Assembly: GCA_025059235.1 (NCBI GenBank)
Contig: JANXCV010000001.1
Location: 345,970 to 409,969 of the forward strand
DNA from: Candidatus Calescibacterium sp.
Lineage (GTDB): Bacteria > DRYD01
Direction: 5' to 3'
DNA: 64,000 bases
Of the stretch, positions 46,868 through 57,851 are shown one piece after another. The notes beneath the pieces are model-generated. The model searched no databases. It saw nothing but the letters and a program-made list of their open reading frames with translations, and had not been told where the DNA came from. How positions within the stretch are numbered: position 1 is the first letter of the stretch; each line of letters starts with the position of its first letter. The position numbers and the translations under genes were made by a program.

Positions 46868-48016
46868 CTACCCCCTAACCGTGTTGTTTTGTATATATTC
46901 TATTGCTTCCAAAGTTTCCCTTTCTAAAAATTCCAAAGTTGCTCCCCCACCTGTGGAAACGAAATCAACATATTTTGAATAATCCTGTTTGAGTACGGAA
47001 TTAATGAATCTGACAGTATCTCCGCCACCGACAACTCTGAATCCATGAACATAAGATAAGGCTTCAAGAATACTAAGAGACCCTTCATTAAACCCTTTTT
47101 CAAAAATACCTACAGGGCCGTTCCAAAATACCATTCTGGAGCTCTTTATAATCGAGACCATTTTTTCGTCTACTACAGTATCTACAGCTACCATGTTATC
47201 CTCTATGACTTCTATACTTCTTACCAATCGATTTTCAAAATTTTCGTCAGTTACCACAAATGAATCAGGTAATACGATTCTTCTATCATCGAGTAATTCA
47301 CTTACATCAATGTCTTCATATAGTGATTTTCCTATATTTTTACCCATTTTTTTGTATATTGTAAGAGCCATAGCTCCACATATTATGATATTATCAGCTT
47401 TTATTTTCTTAATCAATCCCAGCTTATCAGAAATTTTTGCACCTCCCAGTATCACAGTAAATGGCCTCATGGGATTGAAAAATTTACTTAGATTCTCAAT
47501 CTCCTTCTTAACAAGTAAACCAAAATATGTGGGTAAGAAATTACTTATACCAGCTACAGAAGAATGGACTCTATGGAGAGATCCAAAAGCATCGTTCACA
47601 AATACATCTCCATAACTAGAAAAATTCTTAGCCAATTCAAGTGAATTCTTCGTCTCTCCCTCAAAAAATCTAACATTCTCAAAAAGATATACTTTCCTAC
47701 CAGAATAATTCAGCTTTTTTTCAAAGTTATCGATAAATTCTACTTTACAACCAAATATATTCTTTTCATTCAAATAATCTAGTATATTTTTTGTGGAGTA
47801 CTTTTTTTTGTCTTCTTCAGTCTTTGGTCTTCCCAAATGAGTAAGCAATATGATATCGCAGTTCATACTAAGTAATAGGTCAATAGTTTCTTTGCTCTGA
47901 ATAATTCTAGTTTCATCTTTTACTTTTCCATTCTCAATAGGGACGTTGTAGTCAACTCTCAGTAATACTCTTTTATTTTTGATTTCTTCTTTATATTGAT
48001 CGATATACCTTATCAT
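46868..48016 (-). CDS. pgk: phosphoglycerate kinase
   Basis: A 382-residue glycolytic kinase (1,3-bisphosphoglycerate plus ADP to 3-phosphoglycerate plus ATP). Motifs: KRVLLRVDYNVPIENGKVKD, LLTHLGRPK, VFVNDAFGSLHRVHSSVAG, FTVILGGAKISDKL, VFWNGPVGIFEKG and VVGGGDTVRFI. Slightly short but complete. An AAGGAAGGGG Shine-Dalgarno precedes the ATG. Between clpC and thioredoxin; no gap gene is adjacent. Confidence 0.97.
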   Translation of the reverse strand: MIRYIDQYKEEIKNKRVLLRVDYNVPIENGKVKDETRIIQSKETIDLLLSMNCDIILLTHLGRPKTEEDKKKYSTKNILDYLNEKNIFGCKVEFIDNFEKKLNYSGRKVYLFENVRFFEGETKNSLELAKNFSSYGDVFVNDAFGSLHRVHSSVAGISNFLPTYFGLLVKKEIENLSKFFNPMRPFTVILGGAKISDKLGLIKKIKADNIIICGAMALTIYKKMGKNIGKSLYEDIDVSELLDDRRIVLPDSFVVTDENFENRLVRSIEVIEDNMVAVDTVVDEKMVSIIKSSRMVFWNGPVGIFEKGFNEGSLSILEALSYVHGFRVVGGGDTVRFINSVLKQDYSKYVDFVSTGGGATLEFLERETLEAIEYIQNNTVRG

Positions 48017-48031
48017 AGTTTGACCCCTTCC

Positions 48032-50428
48032 TTAAACTGTTTCAATTATAGCTATCTCTCCCTTGATTATGTCTAATTTAATCTTGGTATTATCCTTGAT
48101 TTTTTCTTCCAGAATCAACTTTGCGAGTGAATTTTCTACTATTTTTGTAAAGACACGCTTCATATTACGAGCACCATAAACATTAGAATATCCTTCTTCA
48201 ACTATATGGTTTTTCAAATTTTCGGTTAGCTCTACCCTTATGTTTCTTTGGGATAGCTTGTGGTTTAATTTTTCTATCAGAATTTCTAGGATCTTTCGTA
48301 TATGTTCTTTTTGAAGAGGTTTAAAAACTATAATTTCATCTATTCTATTAATAAATTCTGGTTTTAATCTTCTTTCAAGTATTTTCATTACTTGCTCTTT
48401 TATCTCTTGGTAATCTACTCCTTTTTCACTCAACTCTCTTATAGTTTCACTTGCAATATTAGAGGTCATGATTATTATTGTATTTTTGAAATCTGCTGTT
48501 TTACCATGATTATCTGTTAGTCTGCCATCGTCAAAAACTTGTAGGAATATGTCAAACACTTGAGGGTGTGCTTTTTCTATCTCGTCGAATAGGAGAACCG
48601 AGAAGGGTTTTCTCCTTACACTTTCAGTTAATTGTCCAGCTTCTTCATACCCTATATACCCGGGAGGAGCTCCTATCAACTTCGATACTTCATGCTTTTC
48701 CATATATTCGGTCATATCAAACCTTATGAGCATGTTTTCCGAGCCAAACAGAGTTTCGGCTAGTGTCTTAGCTGTTTCTGTCTTTCCAACTCCTGTCGGA
48801 CCAAGGAATAAAAATACGGCTATAGGTCTGTTTGGATCCTTAAGGCCGGTTCTAGCCCTTCTTATGGACTCACAAACACTGCTAACTGCTTCCTCTTGAT
48901 CTATCAGTCTTCTATGCATAATTTCTTCGAGATTGATCAATTTTTGTTTTTCATCTTGGGTAAGGGAAGCAACAGGAACACCCGTAAGCTCAGATACAAC
49001 TAAGGCTATAACCTCCTTGTCTACTACACTCTTCAAAGGATACTGTTTTTGAAATCTTTCATATTCTTCATCATACTGCTTTTTTATCTTTTTCAATTCA
49101 ACTTGAACCTTTGCAGCCTCTTCATACATCGAATTATATACGTAGTAATTTATCTTTTCGTTTAACTCATTGATTTTCTTTTCCAGATCTTTTAGATTTG
49201 AGGGTATTTGGTAGTGAATGGTCTTTATTTTAGCACATGCTTGGTCTATAAGATCGATAGCTTTATCAGGTAAAAATCTGTTCGTTATATATTTTTGAGC
49301 CAAAGATGCTGCAGCAGTAATAGCATCATCGGTTATCTTGACATTATGATACTCTTCGTATCTTGGTCTTAGACCTTTTAATATTTCTATGGTCTTTTCT
49401 AGAGATGGTTCTTCGACGATTATGGGTTGAAATCTTCTTTCCAGAGCTGCATCTTTTTCTATGTATTTCCTATACTCATCTATGGTTGTTGCACCTATTA
49501 GCTGTATTTCTCCTCTTGCCAAATCGGGTTTTAGAATATTCGAAGCATCTATGGCTCCCTCCGCAGCTCCCGCACCAACAACAGTATGAATCTCATCTAT
49601 GAACAAAATCACATCATTTGAAGATTTTACTTCGTCTAGAACAGCTTTCAGCCTTTCTTCGAATTCACCTCTGTATTTGGCTCCAGCTAGCATTCTTGTA
49701 AGATCTATTTTTATAATCCTTTTATTTCTAAGATTTTCTGGTACTTCGTTATTAACTATTTTTATGGCTAATCCTTCGACTATAGCAGTTTTTCCGACTC
49801 CCGGGTCACCGATCAAGACAGGATTATTTTTTGTCCTTCTTGAAAGAACTTCTATGCATTTTTGTATTTCTTTCTCTCTACCGATCACAGGATCTAGCTT
49901 ATTCTTTTTAGCTAGATCATTTAGATCTATCCCATATTTGTTTAAGCTTTGGTATTTTTCTTCCGCATTGAAACTATCCACCCTGTGTCCACCTCTTACT
50001 TCCTTCAATACAAGTAAAAAAGACTCTATGTTAACTCCGTAGCTGTTTAATACTTTTGCTGTAAAACTCCTTCCCTCTTCAAGTATCCCCAAAATTATGT
50101 GTTCGGTGGCTATATACTCATCTTTTAGAAACTTTCTATGCTTTTCAGCTAAAACAAAAACTTCATTTAGCGTAGGAGTTATATATATTTGATTGGATAT
50201 GTATGTGACTTTCGGTTTGGAATCTAGGTTGTTTATTATCTGGTTTTTAAAATTGTTTGTATTTATACCGAACCTGGATAGAATTCTATGTAAGATATTA
50301 CTTTCTTCGTCCAGAAAAGATAGAACGAGATGCTCTACGTCGAGTTGATTGTTTCTAAATCTTTCGAGATATTTTTGTGATCTCTGCAGAGCTTCCTGAA
50401 CGCTCTTAGTAAATTTATTTGAATCCAT
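48032..50428 (-). CDS. clpC: ClpC-type AAA+ unfoldase
   Basis: A 798-residue double AAA+ protein. A Clp-N domain with two repeats (1-145), NBD1 with GDPGVGKTA (207-215), a short middle region with a UVR-like [16 protein letters not shown] (about 430-450) and NBD2 with GPTGVGKTE (about 542), [16 protein letters not shown] and [14 protein letters not shown] are present. The short middle segment and UVR-like helix favour ClpC over the longer ClpB. A ClpP gene is not in the window. It starts 51 bases after the upstream gene stop. Confidence 0.9.
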   Translation of the reverse strand: MDSNKFTKSVQEALQRSQKYLERFRNNQLDVEHLVLSFLDEESNILHRILSRFGINTNNFKNQIINNLDSKPKVTYISNQIYITPTLNEVFVLAEKHRKFLKDEYIATEHIILGILEEGRSFTAKVLNSYGVNIESFLLVLKEVRGGHRVDSFNAEEKYQSLNKYGIDLNDLAKKNKLDPVIGREKEIQKCIEVLSRRTKNNPVLIGDPGVGKTAIVEGLAIKIVNNEVPENLRNKRIIKIDLTRMLAGAKYRGEFEERLKAVLDEVKSSNDVILFIDEIHTVVGAGAAEGAIDASNILKPDLARGEIQLIGATTIDEYRKYIEKDAALERRFQPIIVEEPSLEKTIEILKGLRPRYEEYHNVKITDDAITAAASLAQKYITNRFLPDKAIDLIDQACAKIKTIHYQIPSNLKDLEKKINELNEKINYYVYNSMYEEAAKVQVELKKIKKQYDEEYERFQKQYPLKSVVDKEVIALVVSELTGVPVASLTQDEKQKLINLEEIMHRRLIDQEEAVSSVCESIRRARTGLKDPNRPIAVFLFLGPTGVGKTETAKTLAETLFGSENMLIRFDMTEYMEKHEVSKLIGAPPGYIGYEEAGQLTESVRRKPFSVLLFDEIEKAHPQVFDIFLQVFDDGRLTDNHGKTADFKNTIIIMTSNIASETIRELSEKGVDYQEIKEQVMKILERRLKPEFINRIDEIIVFKPLQKEHIRKILEILIEKLNHKLSQRNIRVELTENLKNHIVEEGYSNVYGARNMKRVFTKIVENSLAKLILEEKIKDNTKIKLDIIKGEIAIIETV

Positions 50429-50479
50429 ACCATATAGAATTTGTTAGTTTTATACAAAAACCTTCTAAAAAACCGGTAG

Positions 50480-51106
50480 TTAGAATTCTTTTTCTGCTAT
50501 TTCTATGTCGAGGGGATTGTTATCTATAACGATCAGCTTGTTTTCTTTGATTTCAGCGGATGCCGGTTGCTTTTCCTGATATATTTCTTTCTCGATTAGG
50601 GAGGTTTCTGGTGGAAATTTCAACTGGCTCATTTCATTTTTATTGGTAGCCAGTTGGTTTTCAACTTCTTGTCTAGCAATTTTCTCTATTTCTTTGGGAG
50701 ATACTCCAAGTTTTTTTGCAAGTTCATCAAATATCCTGTCAGAAGTAGAAGAAACAGTAAAAGTCTGTCCCTCTTCAACTTCAATTGGATCATCTTGGTA
50801 TGTATGCAATAACCCCTGCTGTTTTATACCTTCTTCTATGAGAACTTGTTCATCAAATAGTACCTGATCCTCTTCTAATTCTTTATTTGTCAGGCTTTGG
50901 GATATTAATCCCGAATGTTTTGCATTTTGTTCGGCTTCCTTTGCTTGGCTATGCTTATCAAGTATTTGATACTGATCATACGATTGTTTTTCTATTTTTT
51001 GCTTTTCTTGGTTTTTTTGATACATTGCCCCGAAAGTTGAAGCTACTTTTTGTTTCCCCTGATTTATTAACCTGTTAACCATGTCGTTCGGGTTTATTCC
51101 ACTCAT
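50480..51106 (-). CDS. Q/E-rich soluble protein, unknown
   Basis: A 208-residue hydrophilic protein. The longer frame opens at 51133, but AGGAGG lies before the ATG at 51106 (MSGINPNDMVNRL), which I use. Residues 20-75 are rich in Gln, Lys and Glu and probably disordered or coiled coil; about 110-140 (SDRIFDELAKKLGVSPKEIE) may be a small helical domain with LGVSP. No family recognised. It lies before clpC on the same strand. Confidence 0.65.
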   Translation of the reverse strand: MSGINPNDMVNRLINQGKQKVASTFGAMYQKNQEKQKIEKQSYDQYQILDKHSQAKEAEQNAKHSGLISQSLTNKELEEDQVLFDEQVLIEEGIKQQGLLHTYQDDPIEVEEGQTFTVSSTSDRIFDELAKKLGVSPKEIEKIARQEVENQLATNKNEMSQLKFPPETSLIEKEIYQEKQPASAEIKENKLIVIDNNPLDIEIAEKEF

Positions 51107-51256
51107 CCTTGATTCCTCCTTTTTGGATAACACCTAGTTCTCCCTGATGAATATTATTACTTTTATCTTGGATTACCCCTTGAAATTTTGTAAAAAAATT
51201 GTAAATTATTTGGGAATTAGTGAGCATAATTTTAACGAGGATAAGTTGGTAAAAGA

Positions 51257-51262
51257 TATAAT
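51257..51262 (+). promoter_or_regulatory. candidate -10 box before nuoL
   Basis: TATAAT lies 42 bases before the nuoL ATG in the 198-base divergent gap. A TTAACG about 19 bases upstream (51232-51237) is a weak -35. GAGGTGA precedes the ATG. The rest of the gap (51107-51256) shows no gene. Confidence 0.28.
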
Positions 51263-51304
51263 TTTTATTTTAAATCCAGACTCTTGAGATTGAGGTGAAT
51301 TAGC

Positions 51305-53281
51305 ATGGTAGCTATCCTAATTCCCACTTTACCATTGATAGCTTTCTTTTTAGTCGCTTTACTAGTTTTTTTATTCGAAAAACCTAACCAACCCCCAAAA
51401 ATAAATAAGCACATCTATTCAGGAATAACCATATTTTCAATATTTGTTTCCATGATTCTTAGTTTTGTAATGTTCTTTGATCAATTAGGCAAAGAACCAA
51501 AGGTAGTAAATCTATACAGCTGGACCAACTTAGTGCCAATAAATATCGGCTTTCTATACGACAACCTAAGTATATTCGTTTTACTTATGGTTACAGTAGT
51601 AGTACTGATGATTCAAATATATTCCACGGGTTATATGGAGAAAGATAGAGATTACCCTCGCTTTTTTGCATACTTGAGTCTATTTACATCAGGCATGCTG
51701 ATAACAGTATTATCTTCCTCGTTGATAACACTGATAATAGGATGGGAATTGATGGGATTATGTTCTTATTTACTTATTGGTTTCTGGTATCATAAGGATA
51801 GTGCAGCTAAAGCAGCCAAGAAAGCATTCTGGATAACACGACTAGGAGATCTGGGATTACTACTGACCCTATTTATACTCATATCCCATGGAATTAGTCT
51901 TGATATACTGGAACTGAATAAATATTTTTCACAAGTAGAGCTGATAAAGGGATTATTAGTTTTGGTTCCGATAGGAATAATGATCTCGGCTTTTGGTAAA
52001 TCGGCTCAGTTTCCGTTACATGTATGGCTACCAGACGCTATGGAAGGTCCAACTCCAGTTTCGGCATTGATTCATGCCGCAACAATGGTTGCAGCAGGAG
52101 TCTATTTCATAGCAAGATTATACCCAATGTTCTACAATACAGAGATACTGGGTGTTAAGCTAGTAGTAATAGTAGGACTTATAGGAGCTATCTCAGCCTT
52201 TATAGCAGCAACTATGGGATTAGTAAATAGAGATATAAAAAGAATACTGGCATATTCGACTATGAGTCAGTTAGGATATATGTTTATGGCTCTTTCGGGT
52301 GCAGGAGCAGGAATGGTAGCAGCAATCTTTCACCTGATAACCCACGGCTTTTTTAAAGCCCTACTATTTATGAGCGCAGGAAACATAATAACTGCAATAG
52401 AAAGAGCTCATCATAATCATGATCATCACATCGACCCAAATGATATATGGCTTATGAATAACATAAAAAAATCGATGAAACAAACTTTTTGGCTCTTCCT
52501 GATAGGAACACTAGCCCTTATAGGCTTATTTCCTATGAGTGGCTTTTTCAGTAAAGACGAAATACTCATTTCAGTTTACAAAGAATATCCCTTCTTCTTC
52601 GCACTAGGTTTTATAACCGTTCTGTTAACTTCATTCTATATGGGAAGAATAATCTGGGTAGCTTTTGTAAAAGAAAAGTCACAAAAAGAACTTGAAACAG
52701 TAGAGATAGATTATAACATAGCTAAAGAAATAAACTCTAACCTGAAAGAAGTACCACCGAATATGATAGTACCTTTGTGGATTCTAGCAATATTATCAAC
52801 AATAGGTGGGGTAATAAATTTACCTTTTGATTTTATCCTCCCCAAACACTTTATGGGACACTACCTGGAAGAAATCTATAACAACATTCCCTTCCAGTAT
52901 TTCAAGTTCAATATCTACTTAGCCATAGGTTCCACAATAATGATAATAGCAGGCCTAGCAATAGGATACATTCTCTATATTATCAATTCAAATAGAAAAA
53001 TACCCTCAATCTTCGGACTTGTATATAGACTACTCGACAGAAGATACTATATAGATGATGCTTACGAACTCTTTTATAAAAACATCGTAAAGCCTCTATC
53101 AACCTATACTTCGTTGGTGGACAATAAAGTAATAGTATCCTTCATAGTTTATCTAGCAATCGTTTTTCAGAAAATTTCAATACAAACAAGAAAACTCTTG
53201 AACGGTCTTTTCTACCACTATTACTCCTGGATAACATTAGGAATAATAATAGGAATAATAAGCCTAATGTGGAAGAAGTAG
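51305..53281 (+). CDS. nuoL: NADH-quinone oxidoreductase subunit L (NuoL-like)
   Basis: A 658-residue antiporter-like membrane subunit of complex I with about 15 membrane helices. Diagnostic segments are GWELMGLCSYLLIGFWYHK, SAQFPLHVWLPDAMEGPTPV, SALIHAATMVAAGVYFIARL, RILAYSTMSQLGYMFMALS and ITHGFFKALLFMSAGN. The long C-terminal amphipathic region (RLLDRRYYIDDAYELFYK) also fits. No other nuo gene is adjacent, so this may be a lone or dispersed subunit, or part of a related proton pump (Mrp-type or hydrogenase). Confidence 0.92.
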   Translation: MVAILIPTLPLIAFFLVALLVFLFEKPNQPPKINKHIYSGITIFSIFVSMILSFVMFFDQLGKEPKVVNLYSWTNLVPINIGFLYDNLSIFVLLMVTVVVLMIQIYSTGYMEKDRDYPRFFAYLSLFTSGMLITVLSSSLITLIIGWELMGLCSYLLIGFWYHKDSAAKAAKKAFWITRLGDLGLLLTLFILISHGISLDILELNKYFSQVELIKGLLVLVPIGIMISAFGKSAQFPLHVWLPDAMEGPTPVSALIHAATMVAAGVYFIARLYPMFYNTEILGVKLVVIVGLIGAISAFIAATMGLVNRDIKRILAYSTMSQLGYMFMALSGAGAGMVAAIFHLITHGFFKALLFMSAGNIITAIERAHHNHDHHIDPNDIWLMNNIKKSMKQTFWLFLIGTLALIGLFPMSGFFSKDEILISVYKEYPFFFALGFITVLLTSFYMGRIIWVAFVKEKSQKELETVEIDYNIAKEINSNLKEVPPNMIVPLWILAILSTIGGVINLPFDFILPKHFMGHYLEEIYNNIPFQYFKFNIYLAIGSTIMIIAGLAIGYILYIINSNRKIPSIFGLVYRLLDRRYYIDDAYELFYKNIVKPLSTYTSLVDNKVIVSFIVYLAIVFQKISIQTRKLLNGLFYHYYSWITLGIIIGIISLMWKK

Positions 53282-53353
53282 AATAGTCAAACACATATAA
53301 ATGAAGCTAAGGAAAAGAAGATATTATGTTGAATATAATTAAAAGGGAAAAAT

Positions 53354-56242
53354 ATGTTTGCTTCAAGAGAAGAAATAAACAATAAACTCAAGGAATATAA
53401 GGAACAGCTAGAAAATGGTAACCTAGATTATAACAATATAAACGAAATACTTAATTTTCTCTGTAAATACGGATACCTAGCTGAACTTAGGGATAGCATT
53501 ATCCTTTACATCAACAAATTCATCGAGGATAAACCTAGCATAGCAGTAATCGAATATCAAAAGGCATTATCTATTTTCCCGGAAGACGACGAAATATTCG
53601 AAAAATTTATAAATTTCCTAAACACGATAAACCTATCACAAATAGAAAGAAGTATCTATATAAAGACATACATAAAAGTCCTAGCAGCCATAGGTAAATT
53701 TGGAAAAGCAATAAACATAATTACAGACATAATAAACTCAAACCCTGATGATATAGATAACATAATCTTAGCAGCAAATATATACGAAACAGAAGGACAT
53801 ATAGATAAAGCAGTAAGCTTCTATCTACAAGCAATAGAAAAAATCCCAAACATAGACGAAAAAATAAAACTAAGAGAACAAATAAGCGTAATAGACCCAG
53901 CAAATAGAGATAACATACTAGAACTGGTAGAGTTATATGCTTATAAGAAAGAATTTGAACTAGCTTCAAAAGTCCTAAGAAGTTTACTAAGATATAACCA
54001 AAATGACCCAGAAGTACTATACAAAATAGCAGAAATAGACAACTTGAAAGGCAATTATAAGGGAGCAACAATAGCAATAAAAAAAGCCATAGAAATAGAT
54101 CCACTCAACCCTAAATACAGATTTCTACTAGGATTAATACACTTCCAATCAGCAAACAAAGTAGAAGCAGAAAAAATTCTAGATCAAGTAATACCAGAAT
54201 TAAAAGAAAAAAATCTAATCAAAGAACTAAAAGAAGCAATCCAAACACTTGTAATCATAAAAGAATCATACAAAGAAAAATACAACGAAATCCTTCAATT
54301 CATTCAACAAGAAGAACAAAAGATAGAAACATCGACTATACAAACACAAGAAACCAAACAAAAAACTATAGAAGAACATCTAAACATACAAGAAGAAAGG
54401 ATAGAAGAAAAAATCTATGAAAAACAACTACAGGAATCCAGCAAGCAACCGAAATCAAAAAGCGAAACATATCAGGAAATTCCGGATAAACAAAAAGAAG
54501 AAATAAAATCTACTAGACTAGAAAATAGAGAAACACTGCCACCAACTGTCAAGAAAAGTACAGGAGTATTTATTAGAAAAGATACACAAGAAGAAACCTC
54601 CAAAAAAACCCTACTGACCAGGAAAGAAAATATTCTCATAAAAGAAAGTACATTGGGAACCAGGCAACAACCTCTTCTAAAAAAGGAAATCTTACAACCA
54701 AAAACCCCAGAAAAACCTACCCTAATCAAACAAGATAAACCCTTACTGACAAAAAACATTTCAGAAAAGCAAATACTAGAAAAGGTAGAGTTCACCACCA
54801 GCAAACCAACAAAAGAGAATCAAGAAATATCAGAAAAACAACAAGAAGAAATCAAATCAACAGTCATACTAACAAAAGAAAGTATATTCAAAGAAATAGA
54901 AGAAAAGGAAAAAACAATAGAAAAAACTCACCAAGAAGAGAATTACATAGAGGTAACCATAGATACCCAATCAAATATAGAAGAAATAAAAAACATAGAA
55001 TTAGAAATGTATGAAAATACCTTGCTCCATATACTTTCAAACTTCAATTCCATCGAGACAGTCATAACAAGTTCTATACAACTAATTAACAACATTTCAC
55101 AGATAACAGCCAACAAATTTAGATTACTAATATGGATATATCGCTTGCTTGTAATAGCAAACGCCTATAACTTATCCCTTATCAGACAAAAACTTATAGA
55201 AGCAGTAAAGAGATTAGGATACGAAAAATTCTTAGAATACATTTCTATTCCAACCTCACAAAAACAGGATCCCCTATCCGCACTAATAGAAGAAATATCC
55301 CTAGTAAAAGATTATGAAACATTAAAATACTCAGTAAAAGAAATAGTAAGATATACAGTAAACAACAACTATTTTAACAACTTCATAAGAATATACAAGA
55401 TACTTACGGAAAAATATCCCGAAAAAGTAGAAGACATAGATAGAATATATATAGATGTTTTAAACGAAGAAAAGAACCCCGATTTTGTCTATATCTTCCT
55501 AAATATCTCTCAAATGAATAACCTGGAACTAATAAACCTAGATAACATAGAATTGATCCTAAACAAACCAGACTATATATCTATATTTGAAAAAATGACT
55601 ACTAAAAATAAATCCTCTCTAGTTATAAAATCAATAATCGAAGAAAGGATAGATATAGCAGAAAAATTGATAAAGAAAACACAAGATCTATTAAACCTAC
55701 CATTAGAAATGTACAATTCATTCCAAAAGAAGATCAATATAAACCCAAGTACTATAGAAGATATAAATGTACGGATTATTTTACTACCTTTCTCAAATCA
55801 AGACACATACTACGAATATATGAAAGCTCTGGATAATCCAAAATTGAATAAGGACCTTTTCGTAATCTCTTACTTTCTTGCCTCAAATTATCCTTGCCTC
55901 ATTTTTATTAAATTTGAAGATATAAAAGATAACCTAATCAGCACAATCCACAAACTCGTAAACCTACCCTTAAGCAAGCATAAAAGTGACCTCTTGCAAA
56001 TATTAAGCCTTATATCCAATAATGAAGATCAGAATAAAATAAACGATTACATAGATAACCTCTTAGAAGAACATCAAGATTCTAATATACAGTTTATGTT
56101 AAGCTTAGTTCAGTGCTGGTACAATAAAAAAGTTAACTTAGAACTAACCGAAAAAATAATAGAAAAACTGAAATTAATAGTAGATGAAATAAAGGAAAAA
56201 GAATTGATAGAATTTTACAACTATATAACCAACAATGGATGA
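53354..56242 (+). CDS. large TPR protein with repetitive charged linker
   Basis: A 962-residue soluble protein. Residues about 1-310 are TPR repeats (AIEYQKALSIFPEDDEIF-like units and AIKKAIEIDPLNPKYRFL). Residues about 315-550 are a low-complexity Lys/Glu/Gln/Thr region with imperfect motifs such as KQKEEIKST and KQQEEIKST or PTLIKQDKPLLTK, and contain no hydrophobic core. The C-terminal 400 residues are again helical-repeat-like (ILSNFNSIETVITSSIQLI). No signal peptide. Its stop overlaps the next gene by 8 bases. Function unknown; a scaffold is likely. Confidence 0.85.
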   Translation: MFASREEINNKLKEYKEQLENGNLDYNNINEILNFLCKYGYLAELRDSIILYINKFIEDKPSIAVIEYQKALSIFPEDDEIFEKFINFLNTINLSQIERSIYIKTYIKVLAAIGKFGKAINIITDIINSNPDDIDNIILAANIYETEGHIDKAVSFYLQAIEKIPNIDEKIKLREQISVIDPANRDNILELVELYAYKKEFELASKVLRSLLRYNQNDPEVLYKIAEIDNLKGNYKGATIAIKKAIEIDPLNPKYRFLLGLIHFQSANKVEAEKILDQVIPELKEKNLIKELKEAIQTLVIIKESYKEKYNEILQFIQQEEQKIETSTIQTQETKQKTIEEHLNIQEERIEEKIYEKQLQESSKQPKSKSETYQEIPDKQKEEIKSTRLENRETLPPTVKKSTGVFIRKDTQEETSKKTLLTRKENILIKESTLGTRQQPLLKKEILQPKTPEKPTLIKQDKPLLTKNISEKQILEKVEFTTSKPTKENQEISEKQQEEIKSTVILTKESIFKEIEEKEKTIEKTHQEENYIEVTIDTQSNIEEIKNIELEMYENTLLHILSNFNSIETVITSSIQLINNISQITANKFRLLIWIYRLLVIANAYNLSLIRQKLIEAVKRLGYEKFLEYISIPTSQKQDPLSALIEEISLVKDYETLKYSVKEIVRYTVNNNYFNNFIRIYKILTEKYPEKVEDIDRIYIDVLNEEKNPDFVYIFLNISQMNNLELINLDNIELILNKPDYISIFEKMTTKNKSSLVIKSIIEERIDIAEKLIKKTQDLLNLPLEMYNSFQKKININPSTIEDINVRIILLPFSNQDTYYEYMKALDNPKLNKDLFVISYFLASNYPCLIFIKFEDIKDNLISTIHKLVNLPLSKHKSDLLQILSLISNNEDQNKINDYIDNLLEEHQDSNIQFMLSLVQCWYNKKVNLELTEKIIEKLKLIVDEIKEKELIEFYNYITNNG

Positions 56243-57836
56243 ATTTTGGAAAAATAAAATAGATACACTCAAGACAAGAATAGAAGATAAAGATATAGGA
56301 TACATTTATGAAGTAGGGGTAAAAGATTTAGCATTCTACTACAGAACTTACTTCGACGATAACATCGTAAAAAATATAGTAGACGAAATAATTAACCTAC
56401 TATCGTTAACAAATAACAGCCTATTACAACTATCCCTAATATACCTGGTCAGTGAAATAACTTTCATACAAATCACAGAAACCGAAGAATATTACAAAGA
56501 AAAAATAAGATTAATCCTAACAGACCTAATTTCTAAAATTAACAAGATAAAGACAAGCGTAGATAAAGATTATCCACTAGAATATAGGTTATACTCAACT
56601 ATACCTAGAGCAGTAAGCCTATACCTTTCCGGAAACCTGAAAACCATGGAATCCACACTTACTGAACTTCAAAAGTCATTCCCAGAAAACCCAAGAGTAA
56701 ATCTTCTATTGGGATTATCAAAATCAAAAACTTCTTCAACTATATACAAAGTAAATCTCATAGAGGTAATAAAAACCTCAGGAAATACCCTAGAAAAAGC
56801 AATAGCACAAGAGTTCGTAGGTGATATAAGCGAATTACTACAAAGCATAAGTTGGTACGAAGATAGCGAAAATATATATTCCGAATGTGGCTTATATAGA
56901 GACCTAATAAGACTATACACCAAAAAAATAGAAAAACTAAAAGCTGATCAGACCAAAAAAATGCAACTAGCTATCGAATATATAAAAATATCTAACACCC
57001 TCCTTAAACTTAATCAAAAAGAAACAGCTAAAAAATATCTATTCGAAGCATTCAATATTCTTCTACAACTAAATAGTTATATAGAAATTTTGGATACAAT
57101 AAGTAAAAATAACCTTTTAGAAACATTCTTCGAAAATATGAACGATTTCTACGAAATAATAACCAAAACATTTGAAAAAAGGATTAGTATAGATCCGTAT
57201 AACATAAACATCTATATAGAATACGCAAACTGGGTAGGCAAATTCAACAAGAAAGAAAAACAAGAAATTATCCTAAAAAACGCTTACCAAATATCGTTAG
57301 AAAAAAGGTTAAACGATAAAATGTTAGTAATATCAAATCTGCTACTAGGTATAGAACCAGACAATACTGAATATATTTCAATGCATATAGAATCATTAAT
57401 TCAAAATAATCACCCCAAGCAGAAAATAGAAGAATTCCTCATAGAAAAACTAACTAAATTACAGCAAGCAAACAAAAATCAAGAATACAACCTACTTGTC
57501 CAAAAATTCTCAGATATTATTCCTTGGGATAAAATCAAAAACATTCAAAAACAAAAAGTACTAGAACAACTAGATAGAGCTCAAACTAAAGAGGAAAAAA
57601 TTTCAATCCTAAAAGACTGTATATCTAAATATCCAGATGATCATGAAATAGTACATTTATACATAATAAATTCACCCAAGACTAAAACAAATCTCATAGA
57701 ATTACACAAATTGATACTAAATTCAATCGATTGGTATAGAAAAAATCTGAAATATTTATCCCCACAAGAAATTGAAACAATATACAACATACTACTAGAA
57801 AATCAAGATTTTGAAAGCATAAAGAAACTACTTTGA
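56235..57836 (+). CDS. second helical-repeat (TPR-like) protein
   Basis: A 533-residue all-helical soluble protein with TPR-like segments (LTELQKSFPENPRVNLLLGL, then IEYIKISNTLLKLNQKETA and RISIDPYNINIYIEYANWV). It overlaps the preceding TPR gene by 8 bases and probably forms a complex with its product. No signal or membrane segment. Confidence 0.8.
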   Translation: MDEFWKNKIDTLKTRIEDKDIGYIYEVGVKDLAFYYRTYFDDNIVKNIVDEIINLLSLTNNSLLQLSLIYLVSEITFIQITETEEYYKEKIRLILTDLISKINKIKTSVDKDYPLEYRLYSTIPRAVSLYLSGNLKTMESTLTELQKSFPENPRVNLLLGLSKSKTSSTIYKVNLIEVIKTSGNTLEKAIAQEFVGDISELLQSISWYEDSENIYSECGLYRDLIRLYTKKIEKLKADQTKKMQLAIEYIKISNTLLKLNQKETAKKYLFEAFNILLQLNSYIEILDTISKNNLLETFFENMNDFYEIITKTFEKRISIDPYNINIYIEYANWVGKFNKKEKQEIILKNAYQISLEKRLNDKMLVISNLLLGIEPDNTEYISMHIESLIQNNHPKQKIEEFLIEKLTKLQQANKNQEYNLLVQKFSDIIPWDKIKNIQKQKVLEQLDRAQTKEEKISILKDCISKYPDDHEIVHLYIINSPKTKTNLIELHKLILNSIDWYRKNLKYLSPQEIETIYNILLENQDFESIKKLL

Positions 57837-57851
57837 ATTTTGAATAGTAAG

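Noticed and set aside
49363..50042. Plus ORFs opposite clpC (49363-49602 and 49599-50042)
   Set aside because: They are antisense shadows of a strongly conserved AAA+ gene.
53721..54804. Long minus-strand ORFs (53721-54104 and 54472-54804) inside the TPR gene
   Set aside because: They are shadows of the A/E/K-rich plus gene: leucine- and cysteine-rich translations from the reverse strand with no ribosome site.
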